Shown: positions 1 through 9,142, counted from the stretch's first letter. The stretch: 29,578 nt of DNA from CAZEDK01 sp964511025 (GCA_964511025.1 CAZEDK010000024.1:1-29578), one strand, 5' to 3'. Numbers and translations: made by a program. The notes: generated from the letters alone by a model not told the origin.

Positions 1-56
1 CTCTTCAGTACTCAATAAACTACTATTTTGAGCCCCCCAAATGACTACACTGCCTA

Positions 57-216
57 GGGTCTTGGTAAAAAATAAAACACCTACCTTGCACTATCTTTAG
101 CTTTGTTTTCTTTGTTGCAAATCCAGTCATTTATCTCGATAAACTCCTGTATTTGAACAAAAGAATCTAAAACAAAATCTAGCACAATTTAGGTATCTTA
201 TTTTTTACCAAGACCC
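57..216. repeat. 160-bp full-length palindromic element, copy 1
   Basis: The ends are inverted repeats (GGGTCTTGGTAAAAAATAA at 57-75, its complement ending at 216), and pairing continues inward, with mismatches, to the centre near 136/137, so the whole element can form one long hairpin. A second copy of identical length lies at 12705-12864. The element is flanked by CTA (54-56) and TTA (217-219); the latter is the TAA stop codon of queA read on the minus strand. No open reading frame of note is inside. It is most likely a non-autonomous MITE-like element or a structured RNA. It fills most of the 216 bases before queA; bases 1-56 hold nothing I recognise. Confidence 0.85.
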
Positions 217-1248
217 TTATTCAATAAGCATTGCATCTCCGAAGCTGTAAAATCGATATTTTTCTTTGATTGCTTCATTATATACTTTGAGTACAAATTC
301 TCTGTCGGCCAAAGCTGACACAAGCATCAAAAGTGTGCTTTTTGGTAGGTGAAAATTGGTAATTAGGCTGTCGATAAATTTAAACACGTAGCCTGGATAT
401 ATAAAAATGTCAGTTTCATCTGCTTTTTCTTCTATAAATCCTTCATTATTTGTGGCACTTTCTAATACTCTTGCGCTGGTGGTGCCAACTGCTATGATCC
501 TTTTTTTATTTGCTTTTGCTTGATTTAAGTTGTCCGCGGTTTTTTTATCAATTTCATAAAATTCACTGTGCATTTGATGAGATTTGATATCTTGTGTTTT
601 TACAGGCAGAAAAGTACCAAGTCCTACATGAAGCGTGACAAATTCCATTTGAACTCCTTTGTTTTTTAATTTTTCTATCAGTTCTTCTGTAAAATGCAAG
701 CCTGCTGTCGGTGCTGCTATGCTTTTTTTAAAATTTTCATCACAGTATACAGTTTGATACTCATTCTCATATTGATCTGCATTTTTTGGATTAATGTATG
801 GTGGGAGAGGAATATGACCGACTTGTGAGAGCTGAGAATTAAATTTTAATATCCTTGTTCCGTCTTCTAGAATTTCTATAACTTCAGTCTCTATATCTGA
901 TAATGTTTTTTGATCTTTGTTCAGGATTTGGAATTTCGACCCAATTTGGAACTTTTTGCCTGGTTGCACCATTGTTTGCCAGGTATTTTCTGAAATATTT
1001 TTTATCAAAAAAATTTCATAGGGATGAGAGGCTGATTTACAATACAATCTAGCATTCAAAACCTTTGATTTATTAAAAACCAGTACATCATTTGGTCTTA
1101 AGATATCTACCAGGTCATAAAAATGTTGATGTTCTGTTTTTTGTGTTTGTCTATTAATGAGCATCAAACGACAATGATCTCTCGGCTTGATAGGGCTTTG
1201 AGCGATTAATTTTTCAGGAAGCTCAAAATCAAAATTTGATAGATTCAT
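217..1248 (-). CDS. queA: S-adenosylmethionine:tRNA ribosyltransferase-isomerase
   Basis: QueA transfers and isomerises the ribosyl group of SAM onto 7-aminomethyl-7-deazaguanine in the wobble position of GUN tRNAs, giving epoxyqueuosine in the cytoplasm. The 343-residue protein is full length for the family. Recognisable blocks are the N-terminal FDFELPEKLIAQ, AAPTAGLHF near residue 178, HVGLGTFLPV near 207, VGTTSARVLES near 255, and the C-terminal SLITNFHLPKSTLLMLVSA. No other queuosine gene is in the window, so the enzyme may work with salvaged or imported precursor; that is inference. Its TAA stop coincides with the flank of the palindromic element at 57-216, which may also act as its terminator. 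The ATG at 1246-1248 is the only sensible start. Confidence 0.97.
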   Translation of the reverse strand: MNLSNFDFELPEKLIAQSPIKPRDHCRLMLINRQTQKTEHQHFYDLVDILRPNDVLVFNKSKVLNARLYCKSASHPYEIFLIKNISENTWQTMVQPGKKFQIGSKFQILNKDQKTLSDIETEVIEILEDGTRILKFNSQLSQVGHIPLPPYINPKNADQYENEYQTVYCDENFKKSIAAPTAGLHFTEELIEKLKNKGVQMEFVTLHVGLGTFLPVKTQDIKSHQMHSEFYEIDKKTADNLNQAKANKKRIIAVGTTSARVLESATNNEGFIEEKADETDIFIYPGYVFKFIDSLITNFHLPKSTLLMLVSALADREFVLKVYNEAIKEKYRFYSFGDAMLIE

Positions 1249-1286
1249 GTGGTAAAGATAAATCGCATACTCAAAATAACTAATCT

Positions 1287-1367
1287 ACTAAAAACTAACA
1301 ACTAAAAACTAACAACTAAAAACTAACAACTAAAAACTAACAACTAAAAACTAACAACTAAAAACTA
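1287..1367. repeat. 14-bp tandem repeat, about 5.8 copies
   Basis: The unit ACTAAAAACTAACA is repeated head to tail at 1287, 1301, 1315, 1329 and 1343, with a partial copy from 1357. The copies are identical to one another, which points to recent slippage or expansion. The last partial copy supplies the TAG stop codon (1365-1367, minus strand) of the transporter gene. The array lies between the 3' end of the transporter and the 5' end of queA. There are no spacers, so it is not a CRISPR array. Confidence 0.95.
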
Positions 1368-3824
1368 TTTTCCCTCAATCATAATATTAATGCTAAGAGC
1401 TTCGTGTATGTGTCCTGCAACTTCATAATAATGTTTGATGGTTAATAATATATGTTTTGGTAGATCAAGAATATTTTTATGGCTGTGGCCTTTTAGAAGT
1501 CTGTTTATTTTTCGACTAATTTCAAGATAAAGATTGTTTTTTATTAATTTTTGAATATGAGGTTTGAGATTTTCTACAATTTCTTTTGTTTTTAATGCTA
1601 TTTCTTTATTTTCATGAAGTATAAGTTTGCTTAAATGCGCTATGGCCTCACTACATTCCATTTTCGCAAGTGCGATTGCCGCATGCCTTCTTATCTCAAG
1701 ATCGTTGGAATCCAAGAAAAATTTAAGAAAATCTATTTTATCGATTGATTCTATTTCACCTGACACGTGAAATGCTGTTATTAGTTTTTCTTTTGATTGT
1801 GAACTTAACATTTCGTTAAGTTTGGTTTTTATCTCATTTTTATATTTGCTGAATTTCCATAGAGCTATCATAGCACTTGATCTAACTTTTAGATTTGCAT
1901 CGTTTAGATATTTTTCCAAGTAATTAGCAAGACATTCATCTTCGAACGCTCTACAAATCTCAATTGTATTTGCAAGCATTTTGTCATTTGATGGGCTTTG
2001 AAGAATATTAATGATAAATTCGATAACCTCTTTTTCATGAAGTGAAACCAAGGTGCTAAGTATTGCTGTTCTAATTTCATCACAAGTTTCCTTCTCAAAT
2101 AGTTCTTTTAAATTTTTAACTATTTGATATTTCGTAAAAGCTTTATCCAAAAATAAATTGCAATTTTGACCATAATTTGACAGTCCGTTGATAGCGGCGA
2201 GCTTGATATTCTTACAGTCACTTTGTAGACAGTTAAGAACCGCAGGTATAGTATTTCTAAGACCTATTTGGCTTATTACATTTATTATTTTAATTTTCAA
2301 TTGTTCTTCAATATTTTCTGATTTGAGTTTCCTGATAAGTTCATCGCTAATATCTCTATGTCCTTTTTGAGCAAGTATCTCAACGGAATTTTCTTTTGTG
2401 AGGAGATCAACGTTCTCTTTTTCAAGATTTTGAAGCGACATTTCAGTATATTCTTTTCTTGCTTTTAGAAGATACAAGAACATTAACACACTGAATGTTA
2501 TCAAACTAATATGAATGATTTGATTTTCAGTTAAGTAAAAGCTGTATACATGTGCAAATATCAATATTAATGTTGCTGCTATTATGCCAAAAGGTTTCAT
2601 GATGCCATCCATAAATTCCTTGATTTGACTCCTGTCTTTTTCTTCTATGCAATAATAAGAACAATGATAACCGTTATTGAAAATACTATTTGTGATTTCA
2701 AAACTTATTTTCAGACTAGTTCCTGACATAAAGCCAAATTTCCAAATAAGCAAGATGGCATTTAAACATGCTACAAAAGGGTGTGTCAGCATAGATTTGA
2801 TTATACCAAATTTACTTAAAATTCTGCTTGATATAAAAAGCTGAGTAATCAAAGCGGTAATGCTTGCAATCATTACTATAAGACCAAGTAAATGTGTAAT
2901 TTCTTCTTCTTGTGTGTGTTCTTCAATTTGTTTGTCTTCTTTTATTGATTTTGCGTTAATCAAAGAGGCTGTCAAATGTTCAGGAATAAAATCTATTTTT
3001 TTGTCATTGCTTAATTCTTGACTGTATGGATTATCTTTCTTTATTTCATAACTAATGGCTTTTGCAAATTGAAATTCTACAATTGTAAAAAGAATAAATT
3101 GAGTTAAAACAATGATTGCCATGGATCTTGCAAAAGGGACTGTTTTTATTTTGTTTAATGTATCTTTAATTCTTAGATTTCTGTGTTCTTTGCTTTTCTT
3201 TTGATGGAATTCAAGTACTGGAATTTTGTGTATTTTTGAATTTGCAATGTGAATAAGAACAGCCATTAGAAGTAGCGCAATGGTTGTGAGTAAGACAAAA
3301 ATATCTATATTTACTTTGTAAGCCAAGCTACCGATAATAAAACCTCCAAGTATGCCTCCAATGGTTTCATAGGACTCGATGATAGGAAAAGTTCTTTGAC
3401 TTTCGAGTGGAGAGAAAAGTTCCTCAATAAATAAATTTATTAATATAAATAATTGCGTAAGGAATATTGAAAGTGCTACCAATATTAAAGCCAAAAATAT
3501 AGTTTCATGTGAACTTGAAGATATATAATATGCGCTGAAAAATGTTGTCGCAGCAAGTAAACTTGTCACAATTGCCACTTTTTTATCTTCGAATTTTTTT
3601 AACAACTCACTATAAATAACAGTTCCAAATATTATCCCAATCGCATTTGCAATAAAAAGTACAGCAAGCGATTCAATTCCTTTTCTGCTTATAAAAATAG
3701 CCATTATAAGAGTCCAGATGATGACGTAACTTGCCCGAATCAGCAATCCTAATGCCCATGACAAAGAGATTCTAGACCACTCATTGTTTTGTACATTAAG
3801 TAATCTATTTATTTGTTTTAGCAT
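1365..3824 (-). CDS. Nucleotide-transporter-like (TLC/Npt, MFS-related) protein with C-terminal HEAT repeats
   Basis: This is an 819-residue two-part protein. Residues about 1-460 form roughly a dozen hydrophobic membrane segments and open with LLNVQNNEWSRISLSW, an entry like that of the Npt1/Npt2 and TLC ATP/ADP translocase-like families. A charged loop at about 265-310 splits the membrane part in two. Residues about 470-770 are amphipathic helical pairs typical of HEAT repeats (for example IRRHAAIALAKMECSEAIAHL and VRSSAMIALWKF) and should be cytosolic. Members of this family in intracellular bacteria exchange nucleotides with the host, but HEAT-fused relatives in other bacteria have no settled substrate, so I do not assign one. 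A good promoter lies just upstream (3846-3874). The stop codon falls in a tandem repeat. A generic MFS protein is the alternative call. Confidence 0.8.
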   Translation of the reverse strand: MLKQINRLLNVQNNEWSRISLSWALGLLIRASYVIIWTLIMAIFISRKGIESLAVLFIANAIGIIFGTVIYSELLKKFEDKKVAIVTSLLAATTFFSAYYISSSSHETIFLALILVALSIFLTQLFILINLFIEELFSPLESQRTFPIIESYETIGGILGGFIIGSLAYKVNIDIFVLLTTIALLLMAVLIHIANSKIHKIPVLEFHQKKSKEHRNLRIKDTLNKIKTVPFARSMAIIVLTQFILFTIVEFQFAKAISYEIKKDNPYSQELSNDKKIDFIPEHLTASLINAKSIKEDKQIEEHTQEEEITHLLGLIVMIASITALITQLFISSRILSKFGIIKSMLTHPFVACLNAILLIWKFGFMSGTSLKISFEITNSIFNNGYHCSYYCIEEKDRSQIKEFMDGIMKPFGIIAATLILIFAHVYSFYLTENQIIHISLITFSVLMFLYLLKARKEYTEMSLQNLEKENVDLLTKENSVEILAQKGHRDISDELIRKLKSENIEEQLKIKIINVISQIGLRNTIPAVLNCLQSDCKNIKLAAINGLSNYGQNCNLFLDKAFTKYQIVKNLKELFEKETCDEIRTAILSTLVSLHEKEVIEFIINILQSPSNDKMLANTIEICRAFEDECLANYLEKYLNDANLKVRSSAMIALWKFSKYKNEIKTKLNEMLSSQSKEKLITAFHVSGEIESIDKIDFLKFFLDSNDLEIRRHAAIALAKMECSEAIAHLSKLILHENKEIALKTKEIVENLKPHIQKLIKNNLYLEISRKINRLLKGHSHKNILDLPKHILLTIKHYYEVAGHIHEALSINIMIEGK

Positions 3825-3845
3825 CTATTTTTGTTAATTTACCTC

Positions 3846-3874
3846 ATTATACAATAAATTTGCTATTTATTCAA
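3846..3874 (-). promoter_or_regulatory. Sigma70-type promoter of the HEAT-repeat transporter
   Basis: On the minus strand a TTGAAT box (3869-3874) and a TATAAT box (3846-3851) are separated by exactly 17 bases, and the -10 lies 21 bases before the ATG of the transporter. The same -35 and -10 words with the same spacing occur at 12880-12908. Confidence 0.65.
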
Positions 3875-3962
3875 GTATCTGCCATGGTCACATTAAATGA
3901 CTGGGAAAACTGAAAAAACCAATATAATATCTAGCTATTGAGAAATATTTAAATGCATAAAT

Positions 3963-5516
3963 TTGTTAACGAAAAAAATTATTGCAGGAGCGGGTTTGAT
4001 TGGTCTTACATCGCTTATCAGTCGTTTACTTGGAGTTTACAGAGATCATTTATTTGCAGTGATTTTTGGGACTTCAGGGTATGGTATATATGATATTGCT
4101 GTTTATCATACAGCTTTTCGAGTACCGGATTTCTTGTATAGTGTGTTGATATATGGTGCTGTTTCAAGTGCATTTATACCGATTTTTACTTCATATATTG
4201 TTGAGAAAAAAGAGAAAGAAGCTTGGCATTTTTGTAATAATGTTTTAAATATTTTAATTATTACAATTACATTTGTTGCGATATCTATGTTTATATTCGC
4301 ACCATTTATATTGAAATTTTTTGCTTTGGGATTTACGGGTCAGCGCTATGCTTTGATGATTGATTTAACTCGGATTATGCTTCTTACGCCAATATTTTTT
4401 GGTGTCAGCAGTATTTTTCAAGCGATTTCAAATACTTTCAAAAAATTCTTTTATTATAGTATTGCTCCAATCATATATAACCTAAGTATAGTAATTGGAA
4501 CGCTCTTTTTTTCAAAAACCTATGGAGTTTATGCTCTGACTTACTCGGTTGTGATTGGATCTTTTTTACATGCTCTTGTTCAATTTCCGCAGATTTTAAA
4601 TTTTGGCTTCAAATATAGATTCAACATAGATTTGCGCAGTCATGATATCAAAAAATTTTTCAGACTTATTTTGCCAAGAATTTTTGGTCTTACAGTTGAT
4701 CAGTTGAGTTTGGTATTGAACGCTACTATAGCGACAACTTTGTCATATAGAGCTTCAACAATTCTTCCTTATGCTATCAATATTCAGAGTTTACCGTTGG
4801 GACTTTTTGGAATTGCTTTTGCTATTGCTTCTTTTTCAACGTTTGCAGAGCTTGCGTCAAAAAAAATGTATAGTGAACTTGCGATGACATTAAAGAATTC
4901 TATTTCACATGTCTTGTTTTTTGTCATACCTGCTTGTTTTGGCCTTTATTTAATTAGATTTGAATTGATAGATTTTATATTTGGTGGCGGGGCTTTTGTT
5001 CGAGATGATGTTGTATTAACTGCCAAAACCTTATCTTATTTGTTAATTGGATTGCCTTTTCAGGCTGTGATTCCTATTCTTGCTCGTGTTTTTTATAGTT
5101 TTGCTAACACAAAAACACCGGTTTTCATTGGAATTTTTTCCATTGTTATTAATTTAATATTGATTTTGTTATTTACCAAGTTTTTTGATTTTGATGCTCC
5201 GGGTATAGCTTTGGCTATGAGTGTTGCGATGATTTTTAACGCATTAATGTTGATGTTTTTTATCAAAAGTCATTTAAAATTATATAATTTTTTGGCGTTT
5301 TTTAATATCCTAAAAATTACTATATCCAGTGCATCGATGTATTTAATCTTAAAGTATTTTTATTTGAATCTATTTTCTTTATTTGCAAGTGCATTGATAC
5401 CTAAATTCATTATTTTTGGTGTCGTGAGCCTAGCTGGAGTGTCTATTTATGGGGTCACTGCTTGGATTTTATCAGTATCAGAGATTAAGATCTTATTGAA
5501 AAAATATCATATTTGA
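3963..5516 (+). CDS. murJ: Lipid II flippase MurJ (MviN family)
   Basis: MurJ moves lipid II across the cytoplasmic membrane for peptidoglycan synthesis. The 517-residue protein has about fourteen hydrophobic segments, the usual length and topology. The family entry motif is clear: SLISRLLGVYRDHLFAVIFG at residues 18-37, followed by FRVPDFLYSVLIYGAVSSAF and FIPIF. The charged positions of the central cavity (for example R and D of the SRLLGVYRD block) are present. I use the TTG at 3963: an in-frame stop lies at 3939-3941 and there is no in-frame ATG before the conserved block; the nearby ATG at 3953 is in another frame. A TATAAT hexamer at 3923-3928 could be its -10 box, but no clear -35 pairs with it. 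The gene diverges from the transporter. Confidence 0.95.
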   Translation: MLTKKIIAGAGLIGLTSLISRLLGVYRDHLFAVIFGTSGYGIYDIAVYHTAFRVPDFLYSVLIYGAVSSAFIPIFTSYIVEKKEKEAWHFCNNVLNILIITITFVAISMFIFAPFILKFFALGFTGQRYALMIDLTRIMLLTPIFFGVSSIFQAISNTFKKFFYYSIAPIIYNLSIVIGTLFFSKTYGVYALTYSVVIGSFLHALVQFPQILNFGFKYRFNIDLRSHDIKKFFRLILPRIFGLTVDQLSLVLNATIATTLSYRASTILPYAINIQSLPLGLFGIAFAIASFSTFAELASKKMYSELAMTLKNSISHVLFFVIPACFGLYLIRFELIDFIFGGGAFVRDDVVLTAKTLSYLLIGLPFQAVIPILARVFYSFANTKTPVFIGIFSIVINLILILLFTKFFDFDAPGIALAMSVAMIFNALMLMFFIKSHLKLYNFLAFFNILKITISSASMYLILKYFYLNLFSLFASALIPKFIIFGVVSLAGVSIYGVTAWILSVSEIKILLKKYHI

Positions 5517-5580
5517 TAAAACTCTTTATATTTTTTTTTTGTATCTGTAAAATAATACTCGTCTATTAATAGAAATAAAA

Positions 5581-6792
5581 ATGAGAAAAATACTTACTGG
5601 CTTTATATTTTCAATTAGCTTGTTTTTTGCTGTTTTGAGTTATGCTAATTCTAATGATATCGTCTATATTGAAGCTTTTACACGAGAAGAGTGCGCGCAT
5701 TGTAAGGATGAAAAAGCCTTTTTTGCAGAACTTTCCAAAACCAGGACGGACTTTGAAGTGAGTTATTTGGATCTGGCGGTTCCTGAAAACAAAACTCTCT
5801 TTGATAAGTTGACTAAGCTTGATGATCTGAGCAAAGTTACTCCTATTACGATTGTTGGCAATCAAATTATATTAGGTTTTAGCACTGCGGAAACTACGGG
5901 TCAACAGATTATTTCTTTGATAGGTCAAAGCAAAGGTCAAGAAACATTAACTTTTCAGCAATACATAGAAAAAGGTGGCAGTGATAATGTGCCGATTATA
6001 GGAGAAACTTGTAGTGCTGATGGTAGTACTGATTGTATTGTGGATAATACTTATCTTGTTAATGTACCATTCGTTGGTGTTGTGGATATAAGCAAATATT
6101 CTTTGGGATTGATGTCTGTAATATTAGGCTTTATAGATGGTTTCAATCCTTGTGCTATGTGGGTGCTTGTGATGTTTCTGACTTTCTTGGTGGAAGTTGG
6201 CTCTCGTAAGAAAATGTTTCAGATTGCAGGTGTTTTTATTTTGGCTGAGACCATGATGTATTATGCTATAATGAATGTATGGCTTACTACTTGGGATTTT
6301 GTTAAACTTGATAATATTGTCACACCGATAGTTGGAGCTATTGCAATTGCTGCCGGTATTTATTTCATTTATGACTTTCTGGAAAATCAAGGTGTTTGTA
6401 AATTAATTCCATTTGATCAAAAAGCTAAAATTCAAAAAAGGCTTAAATTTATTACGACTGCAGACTTAACAATCATGAGTTTTTTTGCAATATTGGGTAT
6501 TGCGTTTTCAGTCAATATAATCGAATTTGCATGCAGTATTGGTATACCGCAAACTTTTACAAAAATTCTTGATTTAAACAATGTCTCCGGGTTTATGAAG
6601 CAGGTTTTTGTCTTGATCTATATATTATTTTATATGATTGATGATTTTATTGTTTTTGGTATTGCTCTTTATAGTTTTGATAAAATTGGAGTTACTACCA
6701 AATACGCCAAATATGCGCATTTAATTGGAGGTATTTTGATGCTTAGTCTTGGTCTAATTTTGATCCTCAAACCCGAACTCCTTGTCTTTTAA
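5581..6792 (+). CDS. Secreted thioredoxin/glutaredoxin domain fused to CcdA/DsbD-like membrane domain
   Basis: The 403-residue protein starts with a signal or anchor segment (residues 4-22). Next comes a thioredoxin-fold domain with a CAHC redox motif (38-41) and a cis-proline region (TPIT, about 87-90). From about residue 172 to the end there are six or so membrane segments. Two cysteines lie in contexts typical of CcdA/DsbD: FNPCA (C191) and EFACSIGIPQ (C318). CcdA-type domains pass electrons from cytoplasmic thioredoxin across the membrane. With the extracytoplasmic domain attached, this protein could reduce exported disulfides alone. Extra cysteines at 144, 152 and 273 may pair with one another. 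The ATG at 5581 is used; its 3' end faces ribD with about 40 bases between. Confidence 0.85.
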   Translation: MRKILTGFIFSISLFFAVLSYANSNDIVYIEAFTREECAHCKDEKAFFAELSKTRTDFEVSYLDLAVPENKTLFDKLTKLDDLSKVTPITIVGNQIILGFSTAETTGQQIISLIGQSKGQETLTFQQYIEKGGSDNVPIIGETCSADGSTDCIVDNTYLVNVPFVGVVDISKYSLGLMSVILGFIDGFNPCAMWVLVMFLTFLVEVGSRKKMFQIAGVFILAETMMYYAIMNVWLTTWDFVKLDNIVTPIVGAIAIAAGIYFIYDFLENQGVCKLIPFDQKAKIQKRLKFITTADLTIMSFFAILGIAFSVNIIEFACSIGIPQTFTKILDLNNVSGFMKQVFVLIYILFYMIDDFIVFGIALYSFDKIGVTTKYAKYAHLIGGILMLSLGLILILKPELLVF

Positions 6793-6831
6793 TCATCCTT
6801 AATACATAATACTTCTCCCTAACTCCTGTAT

Positions 6832-7935
6832 TTAAAGGTATCCTTCCCACCAGACATCATTATCCAACATAAAAGTGTTAATATTTTTCAATTTTATTTC
6901 ATTAATAATGTCATTTTCAAATAAACTTGCTGCATTTTTATTGCCGGATACGGTAGGGGAGTAAATTATACTTATTTTATCAACCAATCCTGCATTCAAA
7001 AAAGCACTATTGATTGTGCCACCACCTTCGATAAGTATGCTTGCTATATTTTCATTGCTTAGCTTATTAATGAGATCGTGCAGATCTATATGTCCATCTT
7101 TATTTTTTTCTATTTCCAAAACCTTTGATCTATTTTTTCTGTTAATTTCAGATTCTTTATCTTTATTTACTTCTTTTAAGCAGCATATTATGTTGTAGCC
7201 ATCTTCTTGGAATATTTTTGCTGTTAAAGGTGTTTTCAGGTAACTATCCAAGATGATTCTTTTTGGATGTCTAATGTTTTTTCCAGGTAGTCTGCATGTC
7301 AAAGATGGATTATCGATGATCAAAGTATCTATACCGATTAATATTGAATCGTATAGTTTTCGCATTTTATGTACCCGATTTAAACTTTTTTGTCCTCCAA
7401 GTATTGTTTGTATTCCTCGATCTAAAGCTATTTTGCCATCAAGTGTGCAGGCAGTTTTGATGCTTATAAATGGGGTTTTTTGTACAATCCATTTACTAAA
7501 TATTTCATTTAATTTTTGACATTTATCATTAAGAATGCCTAAATGGACTTTGATATTAGCTTTTTCAAGTTTTTTTATTCCATTGCCGGAGATTAATGGA
7601 TTTGGATCTTTGATACCTACAAAAACTTCTTTGATCTTTGCTTTGATTATGGCATCTGTGCAAGGATCAGTTTTTCCTGTATGACAACATGGCTCAAGAT
7701 TAACATACAACTCTGCCCCTTTTGGATCCTCGATACAATTTGTTAATGCTTCTATTTCCGCGTGCTTATCTCCAAATTTTCTATGGAAGCCTTTACCAAT
7801 GATTTTATATTTACCTTTTATTTGTTTCACGATAATAGCACCAACCATAGGATTAGGAGATACAAATCCCATTCCTTGCGTCGCAAGTTCAATCGCTTCA
7901 AGCATAAATTCTTCATGTATTTGTTTTATATTCAT
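6832..7935 (-). CDS. ribD: Bifunctional riboflavin-specific deaminase/reductase RibD
   Basis: RibD deaminates the pyrimidine product of GTP cyclohydrolase II and then reduces its ribose side chain, the second and third steps of riboflavin synthesis. The 367 residues contain both halves. The deaminase has the zinc set H58-A-E60, C83 and C92 (in EPCCHTGKTDPC). The reductase has GGQKSLNRVHKMR, ILIGIDTLIIDNPSLTCRL near 200-216 and LIEGGGTINSAFL near 300. It is the last gene of the rpsB operon, 6 bases after ribBA. Riboflavin synthase (ribE) and lumazine synthase (ribH) are not in the window, so the pathway would have to be completed elsewhere in the genome. Confidence 0.96.
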   Translation of the reverse strand: MNIKQIHEEFMLEAIELATQGMGFVSPNPMVGAIIVKQIKGKYKIIGKGFHRKFGDKHAEIEALTNCIEDPKGAELYVNLEPCCHTGKTDPCTDAIIKAKIKEVFVGIKDPNPLISGNGIKKLEKANIKVHLGILNDKCQKLNEIFSKWIVQKTPFISIKTACTLDGKIALDRGIQTILGGQKSLNRVHKMRKLYDSILIGIDTLIIDNPSLTCRLPGKNIRHPKRIILDSYLKTPLTAKIFQEDGYNIICCLKEVNKDKESEINRKNRSKVLEIEKNKDGHIDLHDLINKLSNENIASILIEGGGTINSAFLNAGLVDKISIIYSPTVSGNKNAASLFENDIINEIKLKNINTFMLDNDVWWEGYL

Positions 7936-7941
7936 TGTGAC

Positions 7942-9141
7942 TTAAACCATCTTTAATAAATGTCCCATTTTATCTTTTTTTGTTTTTAAATAAGTTTTAT
8001 TTCTTTCATCTGGACGTATTTCAATTGGAACTCTTTCAGTAATTTCTAGATCGTAACCTTCCAGTCCAACAATTTTTGTAGGATTATTAGTCATAAGCCT
8101 TATTTTTGAGACGCCAAGGTCTACAAGTATTTGCGCGCCTATACCGTAATTTCTTAAATCAGCTTTGAATCCCAATATTTGATTAGCTTCGACTGTGTCA
8201 TAACCTTGATCTTGCAACGCGTAAGCTTTTAATTTGTTAATCAGTCCAATACCTCTTCCTTCTTGTCTCATATATAATAAAACCCCACGGCCTTCATTTT
8301 CGATTTTTTTGAGTGCTTCTTCAAGTTGACGCTTGCAATCACATCTAAGTGATGCAAAACAATCTCCTGTCAAACATTCAGAATGAACTCTTACCAAAAT
8401 TGCTTCTTTTGTAGCGATGTCTCCTTTTATAATTACCAGATGCTCCTTGTCGTCTACATCATTTGAATAGCCGATTAATCTAAATTCTCCAAAACCTGTA
8501 GGCAATGGTATCTCTATTTCTCTGTGAACAAGTTTTTCACTTTGTCTTCTATATTTAATTAAATCTTCAATTGATATTATTTTCAAATTATGTTTTTTGG
8601 CGAAATCTTTCAATTCAGCTACTCGAGCCATTTCTCCATCTTCTTTGCTGATTTCGCATATAACACCAACAGCTTTGAATCCAGCCATGCTTACCAAATC
8701 AACTGCAGCTTCTGTGTGTCCAGCTCTTACAAGTACACCTCCTTTCTTTGCAATTAGGGGAAATATATGGCCTGGTTTAGTAAAATCATTAGGATTCGTT
8801 TCGTCTTTTGTAAGAGCTAGCAAAGTTTTTGCTCGATCAGTCGCAGAGATGCCTGTACTTGTAGTATTTTTGAAATCAATTGAAACGCTGAAATTAGTGC
8901 CTTTTTGATCAGTGTTTCGCGAAACCATTGGTTCTAAATGTAATTTGTCAGCAATTTCTTCAGTAATAGGTGCGCAAATAAGTCCTCTAGCCTCTTTTGC
9001 CATAAAATTTACAGCCTCTTTTGTTACTTTTGCGGCTGCCATGATGAGATCCCCTTCATTTTCACGATCCGCATCATCAACAACAACGACCATTTTACCG
9101 GCTTTGATATCTTTTATAGCGTCTTTTATACTGGAAAACAT
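7942..9141 (-). CDS. ribBA: Bifunctional 3,4-dihydroxy-2-butanone 4-phosphate synthase / GTP cyclohydrolase II
   Basis: This protein makes both entry substrates of riboflavin synthesis, from ribulose 5-phosphate and from GTP. The 399 residues have the usual order: a RibB half (DDADRENEGDLI at 22-33, the GHTEAAVDL block at 141-149) and a RibA half with the zinc cysteines C256, C267 and C269 in the ECLTGDCFASLRCDCK block. LLYMRQEGRGIGL and the C-terminal MTNNPTK follow. Catalytic acidic and basic positions appear intact in both halves. Its ATG begins one base after the tsf stop codon, with no clear Shine-Dalgarno sequence, so translation is probably coupled to tsf. No FMN riboswitch is possible at this junction because there is no leader. 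Confidence 0.97.
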   Translation of the reverse strand: MFSSIKDAIKDIKAGKMVVVVDDADRENEGDLIMAAAKVTKEAVNFMAKEARGLICAPITEEIADKLHLEPMVSRNTDQKGTNFSVSIDFKNTTSTGISATDRAKTLLALTKDETNPNDFTKPGHIFPLIAKKGGVLVRAGHTEAAVDLVSMAGFKAVGVICEISKEDGEMARVAELKDFAKKHNLKIISIEDLIKYRRQSEKLVHREIEIPLPTGFGEFRLIGYSNDVDDKEHLVIIKGDIATKEAILVRVHSECLTGDCFASLRCDCKRQLEEALKKIENEGRGVLLYMRQEGRGIGLINKLKAYALQDQGYDTVEANQILGFKADLRNYGIGAQILVDLGVSKIRLMTNNPTKIVGLEGYDLEITERVPIEIRPDERNKTYLKTKKDKMGHLLKMV

Positions 9142-9142
9142 T

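Noticed and set aside
1287..1367. CRISPR array
   Set aside because: The units are 14 bp, identical and directly adjacent with no spacers; no cas genes are present.
7942..9141. FMN riboswitch before the riboflavin genes
   Set aside because: ribBA starts one base after tsf and there is no leader to hold a riboswitch.
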